Program-made: the position numbers and the translations under genes
Notes under the pieces: generated by a model
Seen by the model: only the letters and a program-made list of their open reading frames with translations
Told to the model about the DNA's origin: nothing
Database searches by the model: none
Shown here: piece by piece, positions 8,813 through 17,116 of the stretch
Numbering within the stretch: position 1 is the stretch's first letter
Layout: each line of letters opens with the position of its first letter
Assembly: GCF_005144585.1 (NCBI RefSeq)
Contig: NZ_SSMQ01000063.1
Coordinates: forward strand, 1-64,000
Length of the DNA: 64,000 bases
Source of the DNA: Polyangium fumosum
GTDB taxonomy: Bacteria; Myxococcota_A; Polyangia; Polyangiales; Polyangiaceae
Reading direction: 5' to 3'

Positions 8813-9646
8813 GTGACGCCTCTGCCCCCCATCGCCACCAAGCACCTCTTCCGTGACGTCTCCGCGGCCCTGCACGAGCTGCTCGGCTCGCTCGGCCCAG
8901 ACGACTGGAGCAAGCCGACGGTGCACGCGACGCGGGACGTGAAGGACCTGGCGGCGCACCTGCTCGACGGCTCGTTCCGGCGGCTCTCGTTCCAGCGGGA
9001 TGGGCAGTTCATCCCGGCGCCCGAGATCCGCTCGTTCGAGGCGATGGTCGAGTTCATCCAGCGCCTCAACACCGAGTGGATGCTGGCCGCGCGGAGGCTT
9101 TCGCCGCGCGTGCTCATGGATCTCCTCCGCCGCGCCGACGAGGAGGTCGCCGTGCTCTTCGACGGGCTCGATCCGGAGGGACCGGCGATCTTCAGCGTGG
9201 CGTGGGCGGGCGAGGAGTGGTCGCAGAACTGGTTCGACGTGGCGCGCGAGTACACGGAGAAGTGGCACCACCAGCAGCAGATCCGCGACGCCGTGGGCCG
9301 GCCGGGCCTGAAGGAGCGGCGCTACATGCACCCGGTGATCGACGCCTTCCTGCGAGGCGCCCCGCACGCCTATCGCAATGTCCCGGCCGCGGACGGCGCA
9401 GGGGTCGATCTCGTGATCACGGGCGAGGCGGGCGGGACGTGGCACCTCGCGCGCGCGGCGGATCGGTGGGAGCTCGTGGCCGCACGGGAGACGCCTGCGC
9501 AAACGACGGTGGAGCTCGACGCGGACAGCGCATGGCGGCTCTGGACGAAGGGTCTCGACCCGGAGAAGGCACGCGCGCAAGCCATGGTGCACGGGGACGA
9601 GGCGCTCGCGGCGCCGATCTTCCGGATGGTCACGATCATGGCCTAG
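8813..9646 (+). CDS. Maleylpyruvate isomerase-family (DinB-like) protein
   Basis: A 277-residue cytosolic protein starting at GTG 8813, the only sensible start after the upstream stop. The N-terminal 160 residues have the pattern of the DinB/YfiT-like helical bundle of mycothiol-dependent maleylpyruvate isomerases: DWSKPT-x-VKDLAAHLLDG early, and a late EYTEKWHHQQQIRDAVG helix carrying putative metal-ligand histidines. The C-terminal part includes ITGEAGGTWHL and TTVELDADSAWRLWTKG, similar to the SCP2-like C-terminal module of this family. Myxobacteria are not known for mycothiol, so the thiol cofactor and reaction are open. No operon partner is obvious. Confidence 0.75.
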   Translation: MTPLPPIATKHLFRDVSAALHELLGSLGPDDWSKPTVHATRDVKDLAAHLLDGSFRRLSFQRDGQFIPAPEIRSFEAMVEFIQRLNTEWMLAARRLSPRVLMDLLRRADEEVAVLFDGLDPEGPAIFSVAWAGEEWSQNWFDVAREYTEKWHHQQQIRDAVGRPGLKERRYMHPVIDAFLRGAPHAYRNVPAADGAGVDLVITGEAGGTWHLARAADRWELVAARETPAQTTVELDADSAWRLWTKGLDPEKARAQAMVHGDEALAAPIFRMVTIMA

Positions 9647-9683
9647 CGTGCATCTGAAGCACACTCGTAGTAAGGCCTCGGCC

Positions 9684-10451
9684 ATGCACGTCGCGATCAC
9701 GGGTGCGTCCGTTGGCATCGGGGAGGCCTTGGCGCGCGCGTTCGCCGCGAAGGGCGCGGTCGTCTCGCTCGTCGCTCGGCGCAAGGAGCGGCTCGACGCC
9801 ATCGCACGGGAGCTCTCGGGCCGGGCCTTCCTCCACCAGGCCGACCTCTCGCGCCCAGAGTGCGCGACCGACTGGATCGCGCCCGCCGAGAAGGAGCTCG
9901 GTCCCATCGACGTGCTCGTGAACAACGCGGGCGTGCAGAACGTCGAGCCGACCGAGCTCGCCGGGGTCGACGCGGGCGAGATGCTCCTGCGCTTGAACGT
10001 GCTCACGCCGCTGCGCCTCACGCGCGCCGTGCTGCCGGGCATGCTCGCGCGGCGCAGCGGCGCGATCGTCGACATCGCCTCCATGGCGGCGATCACGCCC
10101 ATGCCGGGCATGTATTATTACAATGCCTCCAAGGGCGCGCTGGCGAATGCCTCGGAGGGCCTGCGGGGCGAGCTGCGCGGCACGGGCGTGCACGTGGTCA
10201 CGGTGTATCCGGGCCCGGTCGACACGGACATGGGGCGCAAGGGCTACGAGAAGTACGAGCCCTCGCTCACAGCGCGGTTGTCACCGGTAGGCACAGCGGA
10301 CGGGCTCGCGCGGCTCGTGGTGCGCGCCGTCGAGCGGAAGAAGGCGCGCGTCGTGTACCCGCGTTCGTATGGCGTGGCGCTCTGGTTCCCGCGGATCGCG
10401 CGCTGGGTGACGTCGCGGTTCTCGCCGCCGATCAAGCGGCTCTCGGCTTAG
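9684..10451 (+). CDS. Short-chain dehydrogenase/reductase (SDR)
   Basis: A 255-residue classical SDR. The NAD(P)-binding motif TGASVGIG stands at residues 6-13, NNAG follows near residue 80, and the catalytic YxxxK is seen as YNASK around residue 147 with a preceding Ser. A basic residue pair after strand 2 (VARRKER) favours NADPH. ATG 9684 is chosen because it places the Rossmann strand at the N-terminus; an in-frame ATG at 9648 would add 12 residues. A hydrophobic/aromatic C-terminus (about WFPRIARWVTS) may touch the membrane. Substrate unknown. Confidence 0.88.
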   Translation: MHVAITGASVGIGEALARAFAAKGAVVSLVARRKERLDAIARELSGRAFLHQADLSRPECATDWIAPAEKELGPIDVLVNNAGVQNVEPTELAGVDAGEMLLRLNVLTPLRLTRAVLPGMLARRSGAIVDIASMAAITPMPGMYYYNASKGALANASEGLRGELRGTGVHVVTVYPGPVDTDMGRKGYEKYEPSLTARLSPVGTADGLARLVVRAVERKKARVVYPRSYGVALWFPRIARWVTSRFSPPIKRLSA

Positions 10452-10545
10452 CAGCTGGGGCCGCCGCTGCGCCGGGGCGCTGCCCCGGACCCCGCGGGGG
10501 CTGTCCGCCCCTCGACCCGGACCAGGCACGGCCTGGACCGAAGGT

Positions 10546-10574
10546 GGAAGAACTGCGCGGTGCGCAGTTCTTCC
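10546..10574. repeat. Hairpin with 13-base perfect stem
   Basis: GGAAGAACTGCGC pairs with GCGCAGTTCTTCC around a GGT loop. It shares its core with the hairpin at 10698-10724 inside the same composite element. Confidence 0.8.
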
Positions 10575-10697
10575 AACGGGCCGGTGGCAAGACCATGGAG
10601 GTGGGTTTCAAGCCGGCGACGCGTACGCTGCCGGTTGAACCAGCAGCGCCGCGGCCTTCGTGGGCAGGCCCGTCGCAGGTCTTGACCCTGGCCGTTC

Positions 10698-10724
10698 GAT
10701 GAACTGCGCATCGCGCAGTTCATC
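10698..10724. repeat. Hairpin with 12-base perfect stem
   Basis: GATGAACTGCGC pairs with GCGCAGTTCATC around an ATC loop. It is the partner of the hairpin at 10546-10574, about 125 bases away. Confidence 0.8.
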
Positions 10725-10811
10725 GTCCTGGGTCCAGCGCCTCGCTGGTCCGGGTCCAGGGGTGGACAACCCCTGGTCGGGGCCCGGGGTGAAACCCCGG
10801 CGCGGCGCACC

Positions 10812-11030
10812 CTAGAAAAACCCGCCTTCGAGCATCGAGGCGAGCAGCTCCTCGTCCTCGGGGGATTTGTCGGTGCGGGCCTCGGTCGTGGAGGGGTCCT
10901 TCGACGGGGGCGTGTCCGCGGGGGGAGCGGGCGGGGGCTCCCGGAAGTTTGGGCAGCCCCGCGTCGCGCACTCCACCGTCAAGACCCCCACGTAGGTCGC
11001 TCGCGCGCCGCAGCGGGGGCAGACGGTCAT
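10812..11030 (-). CDS. Small zinc-ribbon protein
   Basis: A 72-residue protein with an N-terminal zinc-ribbon-like motif: CPRCG at residues 4-8, then Cys21 and Cys26. A proline-rich linker and an acidic C-terminus (SPEDEELLASMLEGGFF) follow. Its ATG overlaps the stop of the acyl-CoA dehydrogenase gene by four bases (ATGA), so the two are almost certainly one transcription unit and translationally coupled. The protein is too small for an enzyme; a role as a partner or regulator of the dehydrogenase is inference only. Confidence 0.7.
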   Translation of the reverse strand: MTVCPRCGARATYVGVLTVECATRGCPNFREPPPAPPADTPPSKDPSTTEARTDKSPEDEELLASMLEGGFF

Positions 11031-12193
11031 CCCTTCACCTCGTACTCGCTCTGCAGGAGCTTTGCGATCGTGGCGAGTTGCATGTTCGACGTGCCTTCGT
11101 AGATCTTCCCGATCTTCGCGTCGCGGAAGAACTTCTCGGCGGGGTACTCCTTCGTAAAGCCCACGCCGCCGAAGAACTCCACGCAGAGGGATGCCGTCCG
11201 CTCGGCGACCTCGGACGAGAACAGCTTTGCCATCGCGGCTTCCTTCAGGAAGGGCAGACCGGCGTCCTTGCGGCGCGCGGCGTTGTAGACCATCAGCCGC
11301 GCGGCTTCGATCTCCGTCGCGACGCGGGCGTACTGGAACTGCATCCCTTGGAAGCTTGCGATCGACTGACCGAACTGCTTGCGCTCGATCATGTACCGCA
11401 TCGCTTGGTCGAACGCGCCTTGCGCGAGGCCGATCATCTGCGCGCCGATGCCGATGCGCCCTTCGTTCAGCGTCTCGATCGCGATCTTGTAGCCCTTGCC
11501 GACCTCGCCGAGCACGTTCTCTGCGGGCACCTCGCAGTCTTCGAGGACGAGCTCGCACGTGCTCGATGCGCGGATGCCGAGCTTGTTTTCCTTCTTGCCC
11601 ACGGAGAAGCCCGGGAAGCTTCGCTCCACGAGGAAGGCCGTGATGCCGCGGTAGCCCTTGCTCGGGTCCACGTTTGCGAGGACCAGGAAGAGCGAGCTCT
11701 CGTTTGCGTTCGTGATCCAGAGCTTGCGACCGTTCAGCACCCAGCGCCCGTCCTTCTGCGTCGCGCGGGCTTGGAGAGCGAACGCGTCGGAGCCGCTGCC
11801 GGCTTCGCTCAGCGCGTACGAGCCCACCCAGTCTTTGCAGAGGCGGGGCAGGTACTTCTCCTTCTGCGCGTCGTTCGACCAGCGCAGGAGCGCGTTTGCG
11901 ACGAGCGTGTTTTGCACGTCCACGAGCACGCTCACGCTCGGGTCGACGACGGCGAGCGCCTCGACGGCGAGGATTGCGTTGAAGAAGCTCGACCCGGCGC
12001 CGCCGTAGGTCTCGGGGATCTCGACGCCCATGAGGCCGAGTTCGAAGAGGGACGGCAGGAGCGCGGGATCGAGCGCGCCTTTCTCGTCCATCTCGCTGAC
12101 GAGCGGCGCGACGCGCTTCTTCGCGAAATCGAGCACTGAGTCGCGGAAGAGCGTCTCTTCCTCGGACAGGTGGGTGAGGGGGGGATGCGACAC
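11027..12193 (-). CDS. Acyl-CoA dehydrogenase
   Basis: A 388-residue flavoenzyme of the short/branched-chain acyl-CoA dehydrogenase type, catalysing alpha,beta-dehydrogenation of acyl-CoA with FAD. All three domains are present. The FAD/substrate signature YALSEAGSGSDA lies in the beta domain, the ERKQFGQSIASFQ helix is in the C-terminal domain, and the catalytic Glu lies in IYEGTSNMQL near residue 367. The GTG start at 12193 has GGAG 8-9 bases upstream (AAGGAGATCACACGTG); an upstream ATG frame would add 44 non-conserved residues. It is followed without a gap by the zinc-ribbon gene. It probably acts in branched-chain amino acid or fatty acid oxidation. Confidence 0.92.
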   Translation of the reverse strand: MSHPPLTHLSEEETLFRDSVLDFAKKRVAPLVSEMDEKGALDPALLPSLFELGLMGVEIPETYGGAGSSFFNAILAVEALAVVDPSVSVLVDVQNTLVANALLRWSNDAQKEKYLPRLCKDWVGSYALSEAGSGSDAFALQARATQKDGRWVLNGRKLWITNANESSLFLVLANVDPSKGYRGITAFLVERSFPGFSVGKKENKLGIRASSTCELVLEDCEVPAENVLGEVGKGYKIAIETLNEGRIGIGAQMIGLAQGAFDQAMRYMIERKQFGQSIASFQGMQFQYARVATEIEAARLMVYNAARRKDAGLPFLKEAAMAKLFSSEVAERTASLCVEFFGGVGFTKEYPAEKFFRDAKIGKIYEGTSNMQLATIAKLLQSEYEVKG

Positions 12194-12239
12194 GTGTGAT
12201 CTCCTTGGTAGCCCCAGGCGTCGAGGGGTCGGGGGCTCG

Positions 12240-12273
12240 GGGGCTCTGCTCGGCTTGCGCCGGGCGGAGCCCC
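12240..12273 (-). terminator. Terminator-like hairpin
   Basis: GGGGCTCTGCTCGG can pair with CCGGGCGGAGCCCC (12 of 14 positions) around a six-base loop. It lies after the minus-strand lipoprotein gene at 12348 and before the dehydrogenase start. No T-run follows, so a terminator role is only likely. Confidence 0.4.
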
Positions 12274-12347
12274 TGAACGTTGAAAGCGGGGGCGGATTAT
12301 GGGGGGGCGCGTGCGGGGTCGTCAACCGAGCCGACGGGGCGGCGGGA

Positions 12348-12860
12348 TTACCATTGCCAGCGCAATCGCACCATCGTCCCGGGGGCGAAATGGAAGGCCT
12401 TCTGGCCGTTGATGGGGGCGTCCTTCTCGTCGAGCACGGTGACTTCGACGCTCTTGCCTTGGGCCCAGGTCTCGCCGACCTCGCCTTCGGCCACGAGCAG
12501 CCAGTCGCTCTCGGCGCCGTTTTTGCCGATGACGCGGAAGATCTCGGCCTTGTTGCCCTTCTGCGGCACGGTTTGGCTCGTCGCCACGAGGGGCTCGATG
12601 AGCAGCTTCTTGCCGGCCTTCAGCTTGACTTTGCCGTGAATTTCCGCTTGGTGGATGACGATCTCGGTCGTGTACTTGCCGGGGGGCGGCTCGGGGTTCG
12701 CGGCCGTGGCGGACGGCGTGGCCTTGGGCGGGGGCGGCGTGGGGGCGGTCGCGACGGGCGGCGGGGGCGTGACGTGCGGCTGCGGCGGGGGCGGGGGCGG
12801 GGGCGGCTGCCCGCCGCCGCAGGCTGCGACGCCCAGCGCGAGCGCGAGGGAAATCCTCAT
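12348..12860 (-). CDS. Proline-rich lipoprotein
   Basis: About 170 residues from ATG 12860, preceded by GGAG 7-8 bases upstream. A short signal peptide ends in the lipobox VAAC at about residues 11-14. A long Pro/Thr/Ala-rich tether of roughly 45 residues with runs of eight prolines follows. The C-terminal 110 residues (from KYTTEIVIHQAEIHGKVKLK) form a compact beta-rich-looking domain of unknown family. It is transcribed in the same direction as the acyl-CoA dehydrogenase, but a 154-base gap with a hairpin separates them. Function unknown. Confidence 0.7.
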   Translation of the reverse strand: MRISLALALGVAACGGGQPPPPPPPPQPHVTPPPPVATAPTPPPPKATPSATAANPEPPPGKYTTEIVIHQAEIHGKVKLKAGKKLLIEPLVATSQTVPQKGNKAEIFRVIGKNGAESDWLLVAEGEVGETWAQGKSVEVTVLDEKDAPINGQKAFHFAPGTMVRLRWQW

Positions 12861-13081
12861 TGAAAAACTCCACGTCATCGGTCGCATCTTCGTCCCTCGC
12901 CTCCCCGCGGCTCTGTGCCAGCGTCCTTGGTACAGCAAGTCGGGCGGGCCACGCTAGCAGGATTTTGACCTCCCTCGGGTGACGCAACGGCAGGTGGTAA
13001 GAGCGTGGATCAGAGTCGATTCGTTGACGGATCGAGGCGCCGCGTCTCGACGGCGCTGGGGCCGTGATAGAAGGCGATTCC

Positions 13082-13855
13082 ATGCGTCGCCTCCGCTCCG
13101 CCTCGATGTTCGTCGCTGCGTGCGTTTGTTTTTCCGGCTGCGCGGAGAGCGCCTCGAATCCGAAGACATCGCCCAGCGCGGAGAGCGCGCCTGCGGCCGC
13201 TTCTGCTTCCGCTTCCGCTTCCGCGCCGCCTCCTGATTCTCGCCACGCCTACATTGTCGCGGCGATGGGCGATTCCCTCACGGATGCCCGCTCCCACGGC
13301 GGCAAGTTCCTCGACTATCTCCACGCGCATTGCCCCGAGAGTCGATTCGACAATTACGGCATCGGCGGACAGATGGTGAACCAGATGCACCGCCGCTTCG
13401 CGCGCGACGTGCTCGGCGAGCCCCCGCCTTCGGACAAACCGGCGTACACCCACGTCATCGTCTTCGGCGGCGTGAATGACCTTTACAGCGACGAGACGGC
13501 CTTCCGCACGCCCAAGCTCATCCAGAACGACCTCGCGGGGATGTATGCCCTCGCGAAGGGGCGCAAGATGCAGGTCGTCGCCTTGACCGTCGCGCCCTGG
13601 GGCGGTTTTTCCAAATACTGGAACGACAAGCGCGCGGCGGCCACGGCGCAGGTGAACGAATGGATCCGGGCGCGCAAGGCCGCGGGCGAGGTCGATCACG
13701 TGGTCGACGCTTTTGCGTTGCTCTCGTGCGGCAATCCGAACCGGCTTTGCCCCGAAGATGCGGCGCCCTTCAAGGACGGGCTGCATTTCGGGCCGAAGGG
13801 ACATGAAAAGCTCGGCGAGGTGCTCCTGCGCGAGGTGTTTGCGGATTGCCGCTGA
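13082..13855 (+). CDS. SGNH/GDSL-type hydrolase lipoprotein
   Basis: A 257-residue exported esterase-like protein. The signal peptide ends in the lipobox FSGC with Cys20, followed by a Ser/Ala/Pro tether. The SGNH blocks are clear: MGDSLTDA (nucleophile Ser), IGGQM (Gly block), GGVNDL (Asn block) and DGLHFGPKGH (catalytic Asp-x-x-His). It should hydrolyse an ester or acyl group outside the cytoplasm. ATG 13082 is preferred over GTG 13064, since GAAGG sits 8 bases before it and the signal then starts with MRRLR. Substrate unknown; no operon partner. Confidence 0.85.
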   Translation: MRRLRSASMFVAACVCFSGCAESASNPKTSPSAESAPAAASASASASAPPPDSRHAYIVAAMGDSLTDARSHGGKFLDYLHAHCPESRFDNYGIGGQMVNQMHRRFARDVLGEPPPSDKPAYTHVIVFGGVNDLYSDETAFRTPKLIQNDLAGMYALAKGRKMQVVALTVAPWGGFSKYWNDKRAAATAQVNEWIRARKAAGEVDHVVDAFALLSCGNPNRLCPEDAAPFKDGLHFGPKGHEKLGEVLLREVFADCR

Positions 13856-14128
13856 GGGAAGCGCGCCCGGCCCCTCGAAGAAACGGAGAGCCCACATCTC
13901 CCCTTCGCGACCCCCGTGAAGCCGGTGCTCTGTGTGCGGAACTACGGACCGGCCGCCGCGAAGCCTCTCCGTAACGTACGGAACGCCGTCGCGGGCGTCG
14001 GCGTCGCGTCCTCTTCTCTACGTCACGCCCGCGCGACGCGTCCGGGCTGGACACGGTCGGGCCGTGGCGCGTGAGGTTCCTCTCTCGAACGAGGCGCGGA
14101 CGCATCGGATCACGTACATTGCCCCCGC

Positions 14129-15307
14129 ATGGGGTTCGTCGAGGAGCTGAAACACGGACGGCGCGGCGTTCGATTCGCCGTGCCGCAGGGGTTCGAGGTC
14201 TCGGAGGAGACCGACCGCTCCGCCCTGTTCGTCGACAAGGCCCGCGGCTTTTCCCTCTCGCTCGGGGTGTTCACGCACCGCCTCGACCTCCTGCCCGCGC
14301 ACGACGCGCTCCTCCGCCGCGACGTCGAGCGGCACGCCCGGGACCTCTTCGAAACGTGCTTCCGCTCGACCCCGCCCGCGGATCCAAAGGCGCGACCCCG
14401 CACGGACGACAAGGCCTGGTCGCCGGTCGTCGAGGTCGCTCCGGTCGTGATCGGCGCCGCGCGCGCGCTCCGCGTGGTGCATCGCCTCTGGTACGAGCCG
14501 GGCCGCGAGACGTTGATGGGCCACCTCCTCGTGCCGCTCGCGCGGGGCCTCTTCGAATGCCGCGTCCTGCCGCCCACGTCGCGGCTGACCGGCGTCCGCG
14601 AGGCGGCCGTGGCCGATCGCGCGGCCGCCGCCCTCGCCGGCACCGATCCCACGGCCTTCTTGCGGGCCATCGATCAACACGCCTCCGACGATCCCGCGCT
14701 CGACGCCTCGTTCCCGCGGCATCCGCTCAGCGTGGCGCGAAAGGGATTGCGTTTTCTGCTCGAAGAAGCCGCGCTCGAAATCCTCGATCCCGACGCGGCG
14801 ACGCGCCCCGGCGAGGTCGAGCTCACGGCCGCCGGATTCGCCGTCACGCCGCCGCCTCGGTATCGGCTCGTCGAGAAGGATCCGCCTTCGCCGAAGCTCG
14901 CGTCGTGGAGCCGCGTTTCGTTCTCGGGGACCGATGGCATTCAGCTCCTCACGGTCTCGCGGACGGGGACGCGCCTGCCCGCGCGCAAGGGTCGACAGCT
15001 CGCGCGGATCGCGGAGGAGCTCACGCGCGCGTCCGTGCCCGCGGGCGCCGAGGCCGTACGCGTGAGCGCGGTCGCGCTCCCGGACGAACGCGGGCGTTCC
15101 CATGCGGAGACGTATCACGCCTATTCGAAGGGCGCGTCGCGGCAACAATCGCTCTTTCGCTGGTTCACCGAGCCCGACGGCGAGGTCGTGATGATCGCGC
15201 TCGGCGCGGCGATGTGCGTGCCTTTGGACGAGCTCGCGGAGGACGCGGAGGCCGTGGTGCGATCGTTCCGGCGGCTCGGGGCGAAGAAATGGTGGCAGAT
15301 TTTCTGA
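14129..15307 (+). CDS. Conserved hypothetical protein
   Basis: A 392-residue protein without signal peptide or membrane segment. It starts MGFVEELKHGRRGVRF and has two stretches of similar style, each a short beta strand region followed by an amphipathic helix: FAVPQGFEVSEETDRSALFV near the start, and RYRLVEKDPP to ARIAEELTR near residue 250-310. An internal duplication is therefore possible but weak. The C-terminus ends GAKKWWQIF. No family was recognised. The 270 bases before it hold no gene, only a small dyad TCCGTA-ACG-TACGGA at 13968-13982. It lies in the same direction as the amidase but 75 bases apart. Confidence 0.6.
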   Translation: MGFVEELKHGRRGVRFAVPQGFEVSEETDRSALFVDKARGFSLSLGVFTHRLDLLPAHDALLRRDVERHARDLFETCFRSTPPADPKARPRTDDKAWSPVVEVAPVVIGAARALRVVHRLWYEPGRETLMGHLLVPLARGLFECRVLPPTSRLTGVREAAVADRAAAALAGTDPTAFLRAIDQHASDDPALDASFPRHPLSVARKGLRFLLEEAALEILDPDAATRPGEVELTAAGFAVTPPPRYRLVEKDPPSPKLASWSRVSFSGTDGIQLLTVSRTGTRLPARKGRQLARIAEELTRASVPAGAEAVRVSAVALPDERGRSHAETYHAYSKGASRQQSLFRWFTEPDGEVVMIALGAAMCVPLDELAEDAEAVVRSFRRLGAKKWWQIF

Positions 15308-15382
15308 GCCGCCGGCCGCGGGGTGTTGCGAACCGCGGTCCGAGGACACTACGATGCGCCCCTCGCTCCACCACGTTCCGCC

Positions 15383-17071
15383 ATGACGTACGATCTCAAG
15401 ACCGCCCATGCCCCCCGCATGACGGGCCTCGCGCTCGAAGCCGCAGCGCTCGCCCTCGAAAACCCGGCCACGGGGCACCTCCTCGGGCAGAAGCTCCTGA
15501 AGGACCTCGGCATCCTGGAGCTCCGGTACTCGCTCCTCCCCGAGGCGCCCTCCGTCGCGCCGACCCTGCCGCGCCCCGCGAGCTTCTCGGCCGCGGCCGC
15601 GCCGCCCGTCGACCTCGAAGGCCTCGCGCGCTCCGCCCGAAAGACCCCGGGGTTCGCCTTCGAGTCGGCCGTGGACTTCGTCGCCGCCTACCGCGAGGGG
15701 CAAACCGATCCGGTGGAGGTCGCCGAGCGTTTCCTCGCGGTGGCTCCGCGTCTCGACACCGGCGAGCGTGCGCTCCGGGTGTTCATCGAGCGAAACACCG
15801 ATCGCCTGCTCGCCGCGGCGCGCGAGAGCCGCGAGCGCTATCGGAAAGGCGCGCCCCTCGGCCCGCTCGACGGCGTGCCCGTGTCCGTGAAGGACGAGCT
15901 CGACGTGGAAGGGTATTCGACCACCGTCGGCACGCGGTTCTTGAAGCTCCGGCCGACCGAGGACGCCACCACGGTCCGCCGCCTGCGCGAGGCCGGCGCG
16001 TTGATCCTCGGCAAGGTCAACATGCACGAGATCGGGATCGATACCTCGGGCTTCAATGCGCACCACGGGACGCCGACGAACCCGTATGCGCCGGGGCATT
16101 ACACGGGCGGCTCGTCGAGCGGATCGGCCGCCAGCGTCGCGGCCGGGTTTTGCCCGATCTCGATCGGCGCCGACGGCGGCGGCTCGATCCGCATTCCCGC
16201 CGCGCTCTGCGGCATCGTCGGGCTCAAGGCCACGTGGAGCCGCATCAGCGAGCACGGCGCTTATCCGCTCTGCGCCAGCGTCGGCCACGTCGGCCCGCTC
16301 GGCGCCACGGTGCGGGACGTCGCCCTCGCGTATGCCCTCATGGCCGGCCCCGACGCAAAAGATCCGAATTCGCTCCATCAGCCGCCGGTTCACCTCGACG
16401 GCCTCGGCCGTGAGGACATCGAAGGCGTGCGCATCGGCGTGTATCGCCCCTGGTTCGAGCACGCCACGCCCGAGATCGTCCGCGCCGCGGAGGGCGCGAT
16501 CGAGCTCTTCCGCTCCCGGGGCGCGCAGATCGTCGAGGTGGAGATCCCCGAGCTCGAGCGTGCGCGCGTGGCGCAGGGCGTCACCATTCTCTGCGAAATG
16601 GCCTCGGGCATGGCGCGGCTCGACGCCGAGCACCGGAAATCGTTCGGGCTCGGCGTGCGGATCAACCTGGCGATGGGGCGGGCGATCGCGGGCATCGATT
16701 ACGTGCAAGCGCAGAAGGTGCGGACGCGTTTCTCCGAGCACCTCGCCCGGGTGTTCCAGGCGGTGGACGTGATCGTCACGCCGACGACCGCGCTCACGGC
16801 GCCGCGCATCGCGGACGACGTGTTTCCGCGCGGCGAGAGCAACCTGGAGGTGACGAGCGGGCTCATGCGGTTCGTATATCCGGCGAACCTCACGGGCAAC
16901 CCCGCGCTCAGCGTGCCCGGCGGGTATGGCGCGAGCGGGCATCCGATCGGCATTCAGCTCCTCGGGCGTCCCTGGGAAGAGCACCTCCTTTTGCGTCTGG
17001 GGGAGGTGCTGGAGCAAAACGTGCCGCGGAGGGCGCCGTCGATTCACGTGCGGCTGCTCGAAGGGGCCTGA
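15383..17071 (+). CDS. Amidase (amidase-signature family)
   Basis: A 562-residue serine hydrolase of the amidase-signature family, which includes GatA, fatty acid amide hydrolase and many aryl or alkyl amidases. The Ser-cisSer-Lys triad is visible: Lys in VSVKDELDVEG near residue 170, cis-Ser in the GADGGGSIRIP segment near 265, and the nucleophile in the GGSSSGSAASVA stretch near 243. The roughly 100 N-terminal residues before the core are extra compared with GatA. No GatB or GatC gene is near, so a role in tRNA amidation is unlikely. ATG 15383 is the first plausible start; an upstream in-frame TTG or ATG region overlaps the intergenic spacer. Substrate unknown. Confidence 0.88.
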   Translation: MTYDLKTAHAPRMTGLALEAAALALENPATGHLLGQKLLKDLGILELRYSLLPEAPSVAPTLPRPASFSAAAAPPVDLEGLARSARKTPGFAFESAVDFVAAYREGQTDPVEVAERFLAVAPRLDTGERALRVFIERNTDRLLAAARESRERYRKGAPLGPLDGVPVSVKDELDVEGYSTTVGTRFLKLRPTEDATTVRRLREAGALILGKVNMHEIGIDTSGFNAHHGTPTNPYAPGHYTGGSSSGSAASVAAGFCPISIGADGGGSIRIPAALCGIVGLKATWSRISEHGAYPLCASVGHVGPLGATVRDVALAYALMAGPDAKDPNSLHQPPVHLDGLGREDIEGVRIGVYRPWFEHATPEIVRAAEGAIELFRSRGAQIVEVEIPELERARVAQGVTILCEMASGMARLDAEHRKSFGLGVRINLAMGRAIAGIDYVQAQKVRTRFSEHLARVFQAVDVIVTPTTALTAPRIADDVFPRGESNLEVTSGLMRFVYPANLTGNPALSVPGGYGASGHPIGIQLLGRPWEEHLLLRLGEVLEQNVPRRAPSIHVRLLEGA

Positions 17072-17116
17072 CGCGCATTGACAACGAGCCCACGCCCCGG
17101 AGACGATGCCCCGCGC

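Larger units (their letters stand above)
10472..10802. repeat. Composite 330-base palindromic intergenic element
   Basis: This fills the gene-free stretch 10452-10811. The outer arms (10472-10533 and 10733-10802) are inverted copies of the repeat at 308-372. Inside them lie two short hairpins with a shared core GAACTGCGC/GCGCAGTTC. Inside those are inverted sequences near 10575-10595 (AACGGGCCGGTGGCAAGACC) and near 10678-10697. The whole is therefore one large imperfect inverted repeat with no coding potential. It resembles a composite REP/MITE-like element. Confidence 0.7.

Noticed and set aside
15383-17071. GatA of the tRNA amidotransferase
   Set aside because: No GatB or GatC gene adjoins, and the N-terminal extension and length differ from GatA.
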